In this document: one piece after another, positions 26,098 through 38,529 of the stretch
Numbering within the stretch: position 1 is the stretch's first letter
Layout of the letters: every line of letters starts with the position of its first letter
From: Panagrolaimus kolymaensis
Lineage: Eukaryota > Nematoda > Chromadorea > Rhabditida > Panagrolaimidae
Length of the DNA: 64,000 bases
Assembly: GCA_028622995.1 (NCBI GenBank)
Contig: JAJQJQ010000003.1
Location: 8,122,001-8,186,000 of the forward strand
Reading direction: 5' to 3'
Made by a program: the position numbers and the translations under genes
Notes under the pieces: model-generated
The model's database searches: none
Told to the model about the DNA's origin: nothing
What the model saw: only the letters and a program-made list of their open reading frames with translations

Positions 26098-28670
26098 TTA
26101 TTTGAGCATTTCTAAACTTTCAAATATAGATTTTCCACAAATTCCATCGATATCGTCGTCATTAATGGAATCCAAAGCAATTCCACCAAACCCATGTTTC
26201 AAAGCCAATATAATTTTATAATCCATTATTTCTTTCGTTTCATAACGAATATGATATAATTCTGGAGGTGCCCCATCTCTCATGAAATTCAATATAAAAT
26301 CTGTCAGAGAAGAAGTATCATTATTAAAAGGATCAAAATCTTTTATAATTTTTGTATTTTCTTGCGTAGCATTTTCATAAATAGCGAAAACAATGGGTAG
26401 ATTTAAATTTTCAGATTCCGGTAAATTTTGTTTGATTGTTTCATTTAAACATAAATATTTTCGATTTAAAATTAAATCATTTTCAGGATCTTCTTCTTCC
26501 ATTACTAAATTATTTCTTCTTGTCGGTATAAAATCAGCGAACGAATTTTGTTGCCAAATAGCAGGCGATAATTTTATGACAACTTTAGCAGGATTTAAAT
26601 CATAATCTTTATTTAACTTGGTCTAAAATTTTTTTAACTAACAGTAATATTTTTTTTGAAATAATTTTTTTACTATTAACGCACTTACCCAATAATAATA
26701 AATGGCTAAAGCTGCATCACATTTATTTTATGCGTCACCCAATTAACATTATTCATTATTGGAACCAATCGAGCTGCTTTAAAAACATTTACTTGAAGCC
26801 CAATTTGAATATTTTCTCTTAATTCATAAATCTTTGAAATAATTGTTTGAAGTTTTTCATCGTTTATGGAATCATTAATAATTAATTCTATTCCATTAAA
26901 GCTATGACATTCAATAAAAGTAAGAATACTTGATGCAATGGCGTTTACTGAAACTAAAATATATAAGCAAGGGGAGAAACGCAAAAAAATATCTCACCAT
27001 TATCAACATCTTCAGCTTCATAATTAAAAACATTTGAATTGAGTTGAATCGAAAGAAATAAAGATGTTTCAGTTAAATTTAAACTTTGAAAATGTTCCAA
27101 TACTTTCTCAAACTTTTCTGTTTTTTCAATTTCGATGGAATTATTTTCATTTATTTTTGCTTTATGAAAAATAATTCTTTGACATTTTTGATAGACGTTT
27201 CTCGAAATTTTAAGGAAATCATTTTCATCTTCTATGGTTTTCAACGAAAAATAACAAGAAAAATTTAATTCAGTCTTTTTTCCTTTAACATCGGTAGGGC
27301 ATAATTGTACTTGTTTAAATTTATTTATGTTATCCACCATTTCATTTAATTTTGTGGAACTCCCATAAACATAGGATGGAGTAACAAAAGCTTGAAAATT
27401 ATCAATGACTACTCCAGCAAACTTATTTATAGAGCTCCAAATAGTCTGAAGAGAGTTTAAATCAGAGAAATAGTTTCTAATTTTTCGGGCTCCAAAATAT
27501 TCATATTTGTCAAAATTGCAAAAAAGTATTACATACCTTTATACGGGGTTCACGTTCACCACTTGGCTCATTTGTATAAATCAATAACTTCTCTTTGGTA
27601 AATCCATTTGATATCCAAAGGTGAGCCAAATAATTCTTAAAAAGTATTGTTTTACGAAAAAAATTAAAATAAAATAATGTTTACCAAAGTTAATTTTTCT
27701 TTTGGATAGGAGGAAATCCATGGAGCATTCTTTCTTAAAATAGAGGCCAAAAAGTTAGGGCTATGTAAAACAGATAAATATGCTTTAGATTCCAACGAAA
27801 CAAAATCAACAATTTTTTGAAAAACGTTAAAATCAAAAAATCCATTTAAAGTATTTCCAATTCCAACAGTAACCGAAATAATTTTATCTGGAAATTTTTT
27901 TCGAAGTCTTTGCAAATTAAAATTTACTATTTTCATTGGTTGATTTTCAAAAACCTTCGATCGAAAGGCAAAAGTGCCATCTGTCCAATGAAAATGATAC
28001 CCATCAAATTTTTCAAGAATTTTCCTTAAACTTTCATCAATACTTTGATTTGATGAAGTCAAATAAGGATCATCTTTAAAGGGAGTGTCCCAAACGATGT
28101 TTTAACATCGTTTGGGGGCACTAGTATAGTTGTGCACCCACTTTTTTTATTACTCTTTTTTTCATTCTTCTCATTAACTTTTTGATTTTTTCATCTTATT
28201 TTCTTTTTTCAAAATCAATTGAAAAAATTTGAATTATTATTTTTTTAGTTTTTGGCAATGATTAGCTCGCACAGAAAAAAGAGTAATAAAAAAAAGTGGG
28301 TGCACAACTATACTAGTTCCCGTTTGGGACACTCCCTTTAAGTTCGGCCAATATTTTAACTTTCGACGGAAGAATATTTGATTTTTTTAATTTCATAAAC
28401 GTTTCTTCAAGTAACCCAATATCCAACTAAATTTATCTTTTTATTAAGTTTAAAATTTTTTTTATTCAAAATTAAGAATAAAAAAAGTTACCTTACATCC
28501 ATATTTTCTCCATGTGCATCCAAAATAACATGAGAACAAAATTCTGTATGTAAATCAAGAATATCATTTGGAAGTCTTTTTAAATAAACTCTACAAAATC
28601 GATAACAATTTTGATGACAACAGCATGGTTGAAAAAATATTAAAGAAAAAATAAACCAAACTAATATCAT
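26098..28670 (-). pseudogene. GH18 chitinase-like gene, two inactive domains; exon carries a MITE, possible frameshift
   Basis: Secreted chitinase-like protein (compare the nematode CHIL group). Exons (minus): 28670-28497 (signal peptide MILVWFIFSLIFF), 28426-27685 with a MITE inside, 27635-27533, 27489-26998, 26953-26689, 26622-26098. Two GH18-like units are visible. The first contains EFCSHVILDAHGENMD and FDGYHFHWTDGTF; the second contains FNGIELIINDS and ends FGGIALDSINDDDIDGICG. The catalytic DxxDxDxE motif is not conserved in either, so hydrolysis is unlikely. A 258-bp TTAA-flanked MITE interrupts exon 2; without it and one TTAA copy the frame is continuous. In the fifth exon the frame breaks between about 26706 and 26730, as if one base were missing. 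The gene is either decaying or rescued by splicing and/or an assembly error; hence the pseudogene label with moderate confidence. Confidence 0.6.
28080..28337. mobile_element. TTAA-flanked MITE inside a GH18 exon
   Basis: 258-bp element with inverted ends AGGGAGTGTCCCAAACG...; the arms resume with an ACTAGTATAGTTGTGCACCC stretch. It is flanked on both sides by TTAA (28076-28079 and 28338-28341), the piggyBac-type target duplication. The left arm carries an extra segment that makes a perfect 11-bp stem hairpin, CCCAAACGATG...CATCGTTTGGG. The interior is A/T-rich and non-coding. Removing the element and one TTAA restores an uninterrupted GH18 reading frame, so the insertion point lies within coding sequence. 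Confidence 0.85.
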
Positions 28671-29067
28671 TTTTCTACAAACTAATAATGCAAAAGAAGA
28701 AAATAAATCTAATTTTTTATTCTCGTGAACGATTATGAATAAATTTATCCTTGAACTTTTTTTTACGATGTATCAACTAATCTATTTTTCATCATATCTT
28801 TTGCAAATATATGATTCATTAGACCTTGCCAGAATTAAAACAAAAATAGAGAAAACAAAAAAAAGAAGAAATGGGTAACTTTTATTCATCATTTTATTTA
28901 TTTAAAAAAACCAAGGAAGGATGATTTTTACAAAAAATATATTTTTTTGTTGCAATTTTGTAGATTGAAATTAAAAAAAACATGGCAATATAAATGGATT
29001 TTTAGATTCATTGGATTGGTTTTGGGTTTCGGCAGCACCACTCTTGGAAAGCTTAGGATTTTTTTTA

Positions 29068-30648
29068 TCACTGAAAAACGAAAGCTTTTTAATTGTTTTT
29101 TTTTATTGTGGAGAAATTATACTTGAAAAGCTCTTCTTGGACTTCGATCACTACTACTACCGCTTGTTTCATAATCAGGAAGTAATTTCATTGATGGTCG
29201 CATCGAAAATTTTCTTGCCAAAGTTAAAAACATAAGTTTTGAGGCTGAAACAAAAATTTATAAATCTTGACATTATTTTTTATTTTACCTCTACTCATTG
29301 TTCTTAATTTTGAAGAAAAATCTGATTGCGAATAATATGGTTCAACAGCTGTGGAATTACAAGAATCTGTAATTTTTTAAATTTCCCGTTAATTTTTATT
29401 TATTTCTGCAAAAAAATTTTTTTTTTTTTGCAAACCTGAATAAACCAAATCCGTCGATTTTTTGTTGCTACCTGCCAATTTGGATTTAATTCGTTTCGAC
29501 CAAATTGTTGAATCATTATAATTAAAATCTAAAAACAAACATATTTTTAATATTAGCTTTAAAAAGCATTTCCATTTTTTTTTGTTTCTTGGAAATAAAA
29601 ACATTTATTAAAAATTATTACATACCAACAAGGGGTCCATTAGGAATTGAACTTGTAGCAGCATATTCCACAATTGGTCCATTTGGGGTTAAAGGTATAT
29701 ATGTGTCACTTCGATGTGGTCTCAATGCATGACTGCTGCTTGAATACGATGAAGGGCGGGAGGAAGAGGAAAAGGCAGAAGTTCGAGAGGCGGAGCGGTT
29801 ATTAACGAATAAAGAAGATGGATTTGAATTTGGCATACTCGATGTTCCATAAACTTCTCTCATAAATGTTGAATTTGATTTTAAATAATTTAAAAATTCT
29901 TCATTTTGTATCATTGCAGCTATTTTTTCATCATCAAATGTTCTAAAATAAATTTATTTTGAATTTAAATCTTTTTGCTATGTTTTTGATGCTTACTCAT
30001 CTTGCACCGATGACGTTGTTGAGGTTGGTTTCGTGGAAGTAGTGCTACTTGAAAATGGATTGGAAGTTTTTGTAGGTTCCATTTGAGATAACGAGGATGA
30101 TGATGATGATGGTTGGGCCATAGTAGTAGCTTCATGCTTTTTAATAACTTCGGAATAAGGTGGAGGAGGTTCCAAAAAGAAATAATCTGAATTTCTTGCA
30201 CTGCTACTTGAAGCTCCAGAAGAAGTCTAAAAAAAATATTGTTTCTAAAAACTTTGCCCTCGACCTTTCATTTTTTTTATTTATTTTGTTATTTGCAATT
30301 GCGAAATCTTATAGTCTATGAATAAAAAAATGAGAAAAAAAAAACCTATGACTAATCCACTCAAAAGAGCACTTTTTTATATTTTTTTTATTATTTATTT
30401 GGAGTTAAAAGAGTAAAAAATAATGAAACTTACTGGGTTTGAAGAAAATGCCAAAAGTTCATTAACAATTTTTTCCACATCTCCATTATGTCTTCTCAAT
30501 ATTTCTGTAATTATATCATCCGGCACTCCAGGGAACATGCTTTTGAAGTTGCTCAAAGCCTAAAATAACTTTTATTTTTCGAGTATAAAAAAATAACTTT
30601 GAAAAAAAATACCTCATCAGAATTCAATGACATTTGTTGTTGACTCAT
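29068..30648 (-). CDS. CUE domain protein, CUEDC1-type
   Basis: Predicted ubiquitin-binding protein. Exons (minus): 30648-30613, 30559-30434, 30226-29997, 29942-29626, 29528-29436, 29366-29289, 29244-29123, then a TGA at 29070-29068; about 334 aa. The N-terminus holds a CUE domain (ALSNFKSMFPGVPDDIITEI, then RRHNGDVEKIVNELL). The central Ser/Pro/Thr-rich part has a PPPPYSEV motif. The segment FDDEKIAAMIQNEEFLNYLK, followed later by KLRTMSRASKLMFLTLARKF, parallels the conserved C-terminal regions of vertebrate CUEDC1 (established family features). The 3' end is uncertain: a weak acceptor at 29085 would skip the TGA and continue in frame to 28971, adding a Lys/Ser/Asn-rich tail. It lies about 0.4 kb upstream of the GH18 gene on the same strand, so a loose operon is possible but unproven. 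Confidence 0.8.
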
Positions 30649-33067
30649 TCTTTTTGTTCGTGACCAGTAGTATTTTTTTTCTTCGAATAAAATTTTTAAT
30701 TTTAATAACCACTATTATTATTACTAAAACTGATGCTTGTGATCAATAAGTAAGATAGATAATCTGCTGCACACAGCCAATCGCTTTAAAAAGTGGGGTA
30801 ATGTTAATAAAGATATCAGCTGCTGTTTGTCGCTGCAAAAACAAAAATTTGAAAATTAAAAACAATGAATTTTTTTATGAATTTTTCAAGCAATATTTTT
30901 GCGACTAATTTTTACTTATAAACAAATAAGAAAATAATATCCACAAAATTCTTATTTTTAGAAAACGGATAAATAAGGAAATGTAAAAAAGTCGGAAAAG
31001 GGCAGACATTTGCGAATTGACCGATGGTTTTGATCTTTATTATTTTTGAGCTTTTGCAAACGCAATAATAAAAGCCGCATAATAACCACGTAAAAACTCG
31101 TGTCTATTGCAAAAAATAAAAACAAGAATAAAAACTGCGTAGAAAAAAATAAATAAGTTAAACTACTGCTGAAAAATAAAAATAAAAAATAAACGTAAAA
31201 AAAGAAGACCGCGGCTCAAGGGCAGTAGCAGCCGCAAACAACTACTACGCCACTGACTGCTGCTGCAGTTGCACGTATCCATCCTCTTCCCATCTCTTTT
31301 TCTCTATTTTACTTTCCTATTATTTTGTGATTTTTATTTTTTTTAAGTGATGAAAATTTGTTTACTTTAGACATAAAAACGCGTTTCAATCAATTTTATT
31401 CCTTCAACAAAGAAAAATAGAAAGATAAATTGACCTATTTAGGATTTACATAAATTTATCTACCAAAAAAATAGTATCAAAAAAAGGAACATGTGTTTTG
31501 TTTTGTATACAAAACTTTTATTCTAAAAAAGCGGCCATAAAAAAAAGTATGATTAGTTCCTATCCTATTTTTTTCCTTTGCTGTTTTTATCTCAAAAATA
31601 GACAGAAGAAGAGAGAGATTACTTTCAAATGGATGCTTTGGCTGACCAAATTTGTTTATTTATTTTTTTGTATAATATTTTTTTGTGCAGCGGAAAAATA
31701 ATGGTGACTCAGAGTTTTTACACAAATAATTTCTCATAACTTTCTTCTTCTTATTATTCTTCGAAAATAAACAGTTTTTCCCTTTTCTTTACATAGTATT
31801 TTTTGCTTTTTGTTGCATTTTTTGTTACTTACTTAAAGGAGCTTAAAAAAGACGCAAAAATGCAATGTTTGAAAGTTTTTTGTGTGTCGATTTTTGCAAA
31901 ACCCTTTTAACGCGAATTTTTCTTTATTACAAAAGGTATTTTTTTAGAAAGAGTAATAATAAAGCCTTACATATTTTTAGATTTTTAAATATTTTTTTTA
32001 GCTTTTGCTCTTTTTTCTTTTTTTGCGTGCTTCCTTCCTCTAAAATTAAATAAATAATAATAATACGTTTTATTATTAAAATAAAAAGTGCACTACTACC
32101 ATTAAAGCAGCTATTATATTTTTTTCGTTCTCTTTTTTTTCGAGACTAAAAAACTTTAATAATATTGTTTGTTTATGAGAAGCAGCAACAGTCTTCTTTT
32201 TTGTATTCTTTTTTATAAAAAAAGCAAAGGGCAATAATAAAAAATATTAATAATAAATAACAATACAAAAGAAGCTTTTTAAATTATAGTTTTTTTTCAC
32301 GATAGATAGATATAAAAAAATAAAGCGATAAAAAGTGCGCCGCCGCGATAAAAATATAATATATTCCGTTTTTTTTACAATACTTCGATTTTTATTTTGA
32401 TTCTCTTGAAACACGAGATGGAAAATAAATGTGACTGAGTAAAGTAGAGAGAAAAAAACACAAAAAATCATGCAATATGTATACAAAATCTCATACATAT
32501 GAACAACGAAACAGGTCGTTTTGAAATGAAGAAATAATATTCAACAACCGAAAAAAAAATAAACTGGACTCACATGCTTTTTTTTTATGTCACTCACTTG
32601 CTTGCTCGCTAGGAAATATTCGTCGTTGTTCTGTTCCATCCAGTATGTTTTAAGTTTAGTATTGCAAAAAAGACTTTTCCTTCTTTCCTTTTTTCTTTTT
32701 TTTTATTTCATATAGACATCTTCCGGGCACTCATATTGCCAAAGGCAAGCTAGCGGCCAGCGGCTGCGGAGTCGCTGTTGTCGCCAAAAAAAGCTAATGC
32801 TTCCCATTCCTGACACTATAGTTTTTCAAAATAAAAAAGAATGTGTCTATGCAATTTCCTCCATCTTTTTTTTTGAAACATTCTTTTCTTTTCTTCCTTT
32901 TTTTGCCATCTTTTCTTTTGTTTGGGTTGTTAAATCTTCTTCCGTCAATTTCTTCCGTTTTAATCCTTTTTTTTGTGTGTTTTGCTTTTCAACAACAGAA
33001 GCTCCATTTTTTTTATAAAAAATTAGTTAACAATAAATAACAGTGAAAAAAAAAAGGTTTTTTTTAA
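30649..33067. other. Gene-poor region, left part
   Basis: Upstream of the CUEDC1-type gene. AT-rich with GCAGCAG-like stretches near 31230-31270 and many T runs. Open frames (31498-31701, 32247-32498 and others) are short, hydrophobic and lack homology signals. Nothing supported as a gene. Confidence 0.45.
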
Positions 33068-33300
33068 AGGAACATAGGTTTTTGATGCCTTTTTGAAAAA
33101 TTTCGATGACACGCAAACGAAAGTTGAAAAATTCGATATTGGGGCAGCGCGGGAAATTCAAAAAAAAGTTACACGCTCATGAAAAAGGTTGCACGGAAAA
33201 AGTTTTTTGAATTTCCCGCGCTGCCCCAATATCGAATTTTTCAACTTTCGTTTGCGTGTCATCGAAATTTTTCAAAAAGGCATCAAAAACCTATGTTCCT
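33068..33300. mobile_element. TTAA-flanked foldback MITE with nearly perfect 98-bp arms
   Basis: 233-bp element flanked by TTAA on each side (33064-33067, 33301-33304). By eye the two arms, of about 98 bases each, are identical reverse complements, starting AGGAACATAGG and running inward through GGGGCAGCGCGGGAAATTC to a loop of about 36 bases. Transcription would give a long perfect RNA hairpin. The arms are GC-richer than the surrounding DNA. Their near-identity implies recent insertion or ongoing homogenisation. There is no coding capacity; the open frame at 33189 is just the arm read through. Confidence 0.88.
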
Positions 33301-33304
33301 TTAA

Positions 33305-36240
33305 AGATAAATTTTTTTTATGTATTCATCCATTTTTTTCTTGCCTTTTATTTTTTAATAAAAAATATTAAACGCAAAAAAGAAAAAACCTCAGAGTTAA
33401 AGAAGCTAGCTTCTTTCATTTATGAATTTTTCTTTTTTTGTTGATTGAATGTTTATTAATAAGCCTAAATATCAAAGGGAAAAAAATAAATATATAAAAA
33501 ATAATAAGAAAAATGGAGGCACTTTGTTATTGGCATTGAATTGATGATGCATTTTCATTTTCTTCTCTTTCTTTTTTTATCCTGAGAAATAAAAAGAGTT
33601 AGTTAGTTTGTTAGTCTTGGATGAAAGAGATAGAAAAAAAAAAGTGAAGACTTCTCTCAAAATAAAAAATAAAAAATTAACTCTCCTTTTCACTATCAGT
33701 CATTCCCATTTTTTGTTCATTTTTTTGAAAGAAAAAAAATTCATGACAGACGAACAGAAGACACTTTTTATTTTCCTCTTCAAGCTAGCTGTTGCCAACC
33801 TCCAGTCAGCTTTCGAGAGCAAAAAAAAATAAAGTAAAGCTTCATCTTCCTTTCTTTCCCGCGCTCACACTCGCTTGCTTGCTTTGCTATTTTTTTTTTA
33901 TGTTGACCGCATTCATACATACTTTTTTTTTATTTCTGGGAGAGCTGGCTGGTTGACTGCCGTTGTTTTTAGTTTCAACCGACGACGACGATGCAGCAAC
34001 AACCAGCGTTGACACTCTTTTTTTTTTCTCGTTGCTTTCCTATGACTTGCTGCTGAAAGGAGAGAAACCCTGGACGCCCGTAACTTTCTCTTTACTTTTT
34101 TTTTCTTCTTCTATTAACATACGGGACGTGCTTGGGATTGTCGTCGTCGTCTCACTTTATTGCATTTGCTATAAAGTTAAGTTTTTTTGGGTCTCTTTAT
34201 AACTTTCTCCTTTATTTTTCTTCTTCTCAAAGTCATTAAAGTATTTTACAGATGTGCGTGTATTTTTTATTTATCATTAAAAAAATAGGAGCCACCCTTT
34301 TCAAAGTTGTTATATTTTTTTTACTTGACAACAATCTCTATGCTTATCCTTGTTTTTTTTTAAATTTATTCGGGATTATTCATGTTAAAGGAATAATATA
34401 TTATACTTTCACTCGATGCTGTTCCTTCCATCATAAACCCTTATCTCTTTCTCATTGCTTCTTTGATAATTGATTTTATTTTTATTATTTTTTCAACAAC
34501 AAACAAAACAAAAAACGCTTTTTTATTTTAGTTTTTTTTCTTTCTACCAATTGTTTTTAAACATTTTCTCATTTTTCTTTTTGTTAAAAAAAAAACTCCA
34601 GAGAAACGAAGGAAAATAATGTTTAACACTTGTTGCTGATGCTTTTTTTAAAGCAGCTATCACAAACATACATACTTGTTTCTTGTTTGTTTGGTGGTTG
34701 TCGAGGTCATGTTTTTTATATTTTATTTTTATTTGAAGCACTTTTATGTGGCTTTTTTTCTTTTCCCATTTTCAATCTTACTTTTTGATTCTTTTTTTAA
34801 AGTTTAAGTAGTCTGTTTTAAAATTGTTAATTACAACAATTATACAATATTTAAAACATAAATGTAATAATAAGATAATTAACCATCCCGGAAATGATAC
34901 AGTTTTTGTTTTACAAAAATTACTTTGTCGTTGTCTCGTCGTGAACTTTTCTTTTTCCTTGTTTTGTTTGAACAAAGAACAAAAAAGAAAGAAAGAAGAC
35001 TAATTTTTTTCTGATCTGTTTTAAAATTAAAAAAAGTTTATCATTACAAATTCAATATAATCTTTTTGCTTTTGCCTATGCTTGCTTTGCGATTCCCATT
35101 TTAGAAACTTTAGGTCTATTTTTGTGCTTTTATTTCTATTTTTTATTTGTTTGAATTGCTTCTCTCTTCCCTATTCTTTTCATTCCATCAAGCGTCTCAC
35201 GTCTATATTGGATCTTTAAATGTGCATGGTTAACCTTTTGTGCTCAATTGAGCGTTTCCTCTTTTCGGGTGCCTCACAGTCATTTTTGGCGCTGCTCTTG
35301 CTCTCCTTGTTGTCAAATATTTATTTATTAGATTCTCATTTTCCTCTTTCTTTTTTTAATTCTTCTCACCAGGTGATTCAACAATGCAGAAATGGATGAT
35401 GCCAAATTGTAAAAGAAACTGAATTTTTAATGTTTTTTCTTGTCCTCATTACTCTTGAAAAGACAATCTTTGCTCGCTAGTTGACTCGCAGACATTTGAT
35501 TTTCTCTGCTGCTGAACTTTGATTTCAAAGTTTTTCTTCTTCTTCCATCGTCGAAGTTACTTTTTTCATTTGCAGCAGCTTTTTTTGCGTTTTTTTAATT
35601 AAATTTTTCTAAAAAATTAATAACGTCAAAAATTTTATTTCTTTCCTCTGCGTGTTCCACCAGGCTTTTTTTCTTGCAAGTTTTTTTAAAATTTGCATCG
35701 TGTTTCCTCGGGAAAAGAAGAGATTGATTGAAAGACAATACGTTTTTTTCCTTAAATGTCCCATCTTTTTTGAGGTTAAAAAGCAAACATCAAATAGTAT
35801 AATTTTCCCTTCTTGTCGACGATGCCACCACCATTATCATATATGCTTTCTCCTTTATTTTCTTCTTTTGTATCTCGAGTTTTTTCTTCTCTCTTGAAAT
35901 TTATGCCTTTTGCCCTTTTTTCTCATCAACACAATTTTTAATTTTGCGTTTGCTGCTGCTTTTTTTCATTTTATTAGCGGTTGTTTTTCTTCCTTCTTTC
36001 TTAGTTTATTATGTGCATGCATTATAATACATTTCTTCACTAACAACAAAATTATCTCATCTTTTTTCATTCTAATTAGTCTCTCATTCTCGCTTATATT
36101 TTGTTGTTTGAAAGACGCTTGAAAACGTTTCATTTGTGTATTCTTTACAATGTTTGCGTGTGTGTTTGATATCTTTTGGCTCTTTTTTGCGTTTTATTAT
36201 TAGTATTAATTTTCTCTTTTTTTCAGGAGCTGGATTAGCT
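33305..36240. other. Gene-poor region 5' of mpk-1
   Basis: About 2.9 kb of T-rich DNA containing the promoter and 5' UTR of mpk-1, possibly including upstream non-coding or alternative exons. Open frames such as 33963-34202 and 35652-35897 are Phe/Ser/Leu-rich shadows of pyrimidine tracts. No RNA gene identified. Confidence 0.45.
36216..36225 (+). promoter_or_regulatory. Splice or trans-splice acceptor for the mpk-1 coding exon
   Basis: A strong pyrimidine tract ending in TTTTTTTCAG sits 15 bases before the mpk-1 ATG at 36241. It could accept a spliced leader or a cis-spliced 5' exon of a longer isoform; sequence alone cannot tell. Confidence 0.5.
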
Positions 36241-37593
<1,353 letters not shown>

Positions 37594-38529
37594 GAACTGT
37601 GATGCTTCAAAACTGTTGTTACTTGATAGATTTCTATGTTCATTCCGTTAAAGCTGGGGTTATGTATTTTTGCTTTTGTTTACCTTTTGTCATTGTTCAA
37701 GGTTTCATTTTTATGTGATTCTTTTCGTTTCGTTGTTTTGTGTATTTGTTTTTAGGACTTTTTTTTTGTATTTTGTAGTATTTTGAGACAAATTTATATT
37801 AAAGAGTTGTAATATGTATATGTATGTGTGTCTTTATATAAATGACCGAGGATCTCTATTAGATGCTCTGCTCAAACTCAGAATGTTATTGTTGTTGCGT
37901 TTTCTTTATAACTTCCACTTTTTTATCCCCTTCTTTTGCAGCAATAATCCTTTCTTTTCTTTAACATTGACAAGACAGGAAAGGTATCAAAATAAGTCAT
38001 TGTATCTCTCTCTCTCTTTTTTTAACTCTATTCAATTCAGGATTTATGGCGTTTTTCTTTTGAAAGAAAAAAGCATTCATTCAAATCATTGATTAGGATG
38101 CCATAAAACTGGTGTAATTTCACAACTCCCGAGTGTTATATTCTTTTTGCTTTACATACATATATTTTTATTTTTTGTTATGTCTTCTATTTGGCAGCAA
38201 TTGCGCATATCAGTAAAGAAAACACGTCTGTTTACTTGTTGCGATATCAAACTTTTTTTATCAACACATTTACCATAAATATTTTCTCGCAATTTTTTCT
38301 TCTTCTCGTTTATGGGAATATTGTTTTTTTTTTGTAAATTTTGGCATTCCATTTTTCTTTCTTCGTCTTCTAAGTTTGATTCGACAACACTTTTTTTGAT
38401 ATTAATTGTAGGGGAAATATAATAATATGTTCTTGTCGTTAATAAAAAAAAATAAAAGCTTTATTATTTTGTTGAGAAAGGATTACAAGAAAGAATGGAA
38501 GCAACAACAACAAATTACATTTTTAATAT
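37594..38529. other. Convergent 3' region, no gene seen
   Basis: Lies between the end of mpk-1 (+) and the end of the multipass membrane protein gene (-). An ATTAAA near 37797 may be the mpk-1 polyadenylation signal. The open frame 37814-38092 has no recognisable features. Confidence 0.5.

Noticed and set aside
28670..29068. CUEDC1-type and GH18 genes as a trans-spliced operon
   Set aside because: The gap of about 0.4 kb is larger than the usual 100-base spacing of nematode operons, and no SL2-type signal can be shown from sequence alone.
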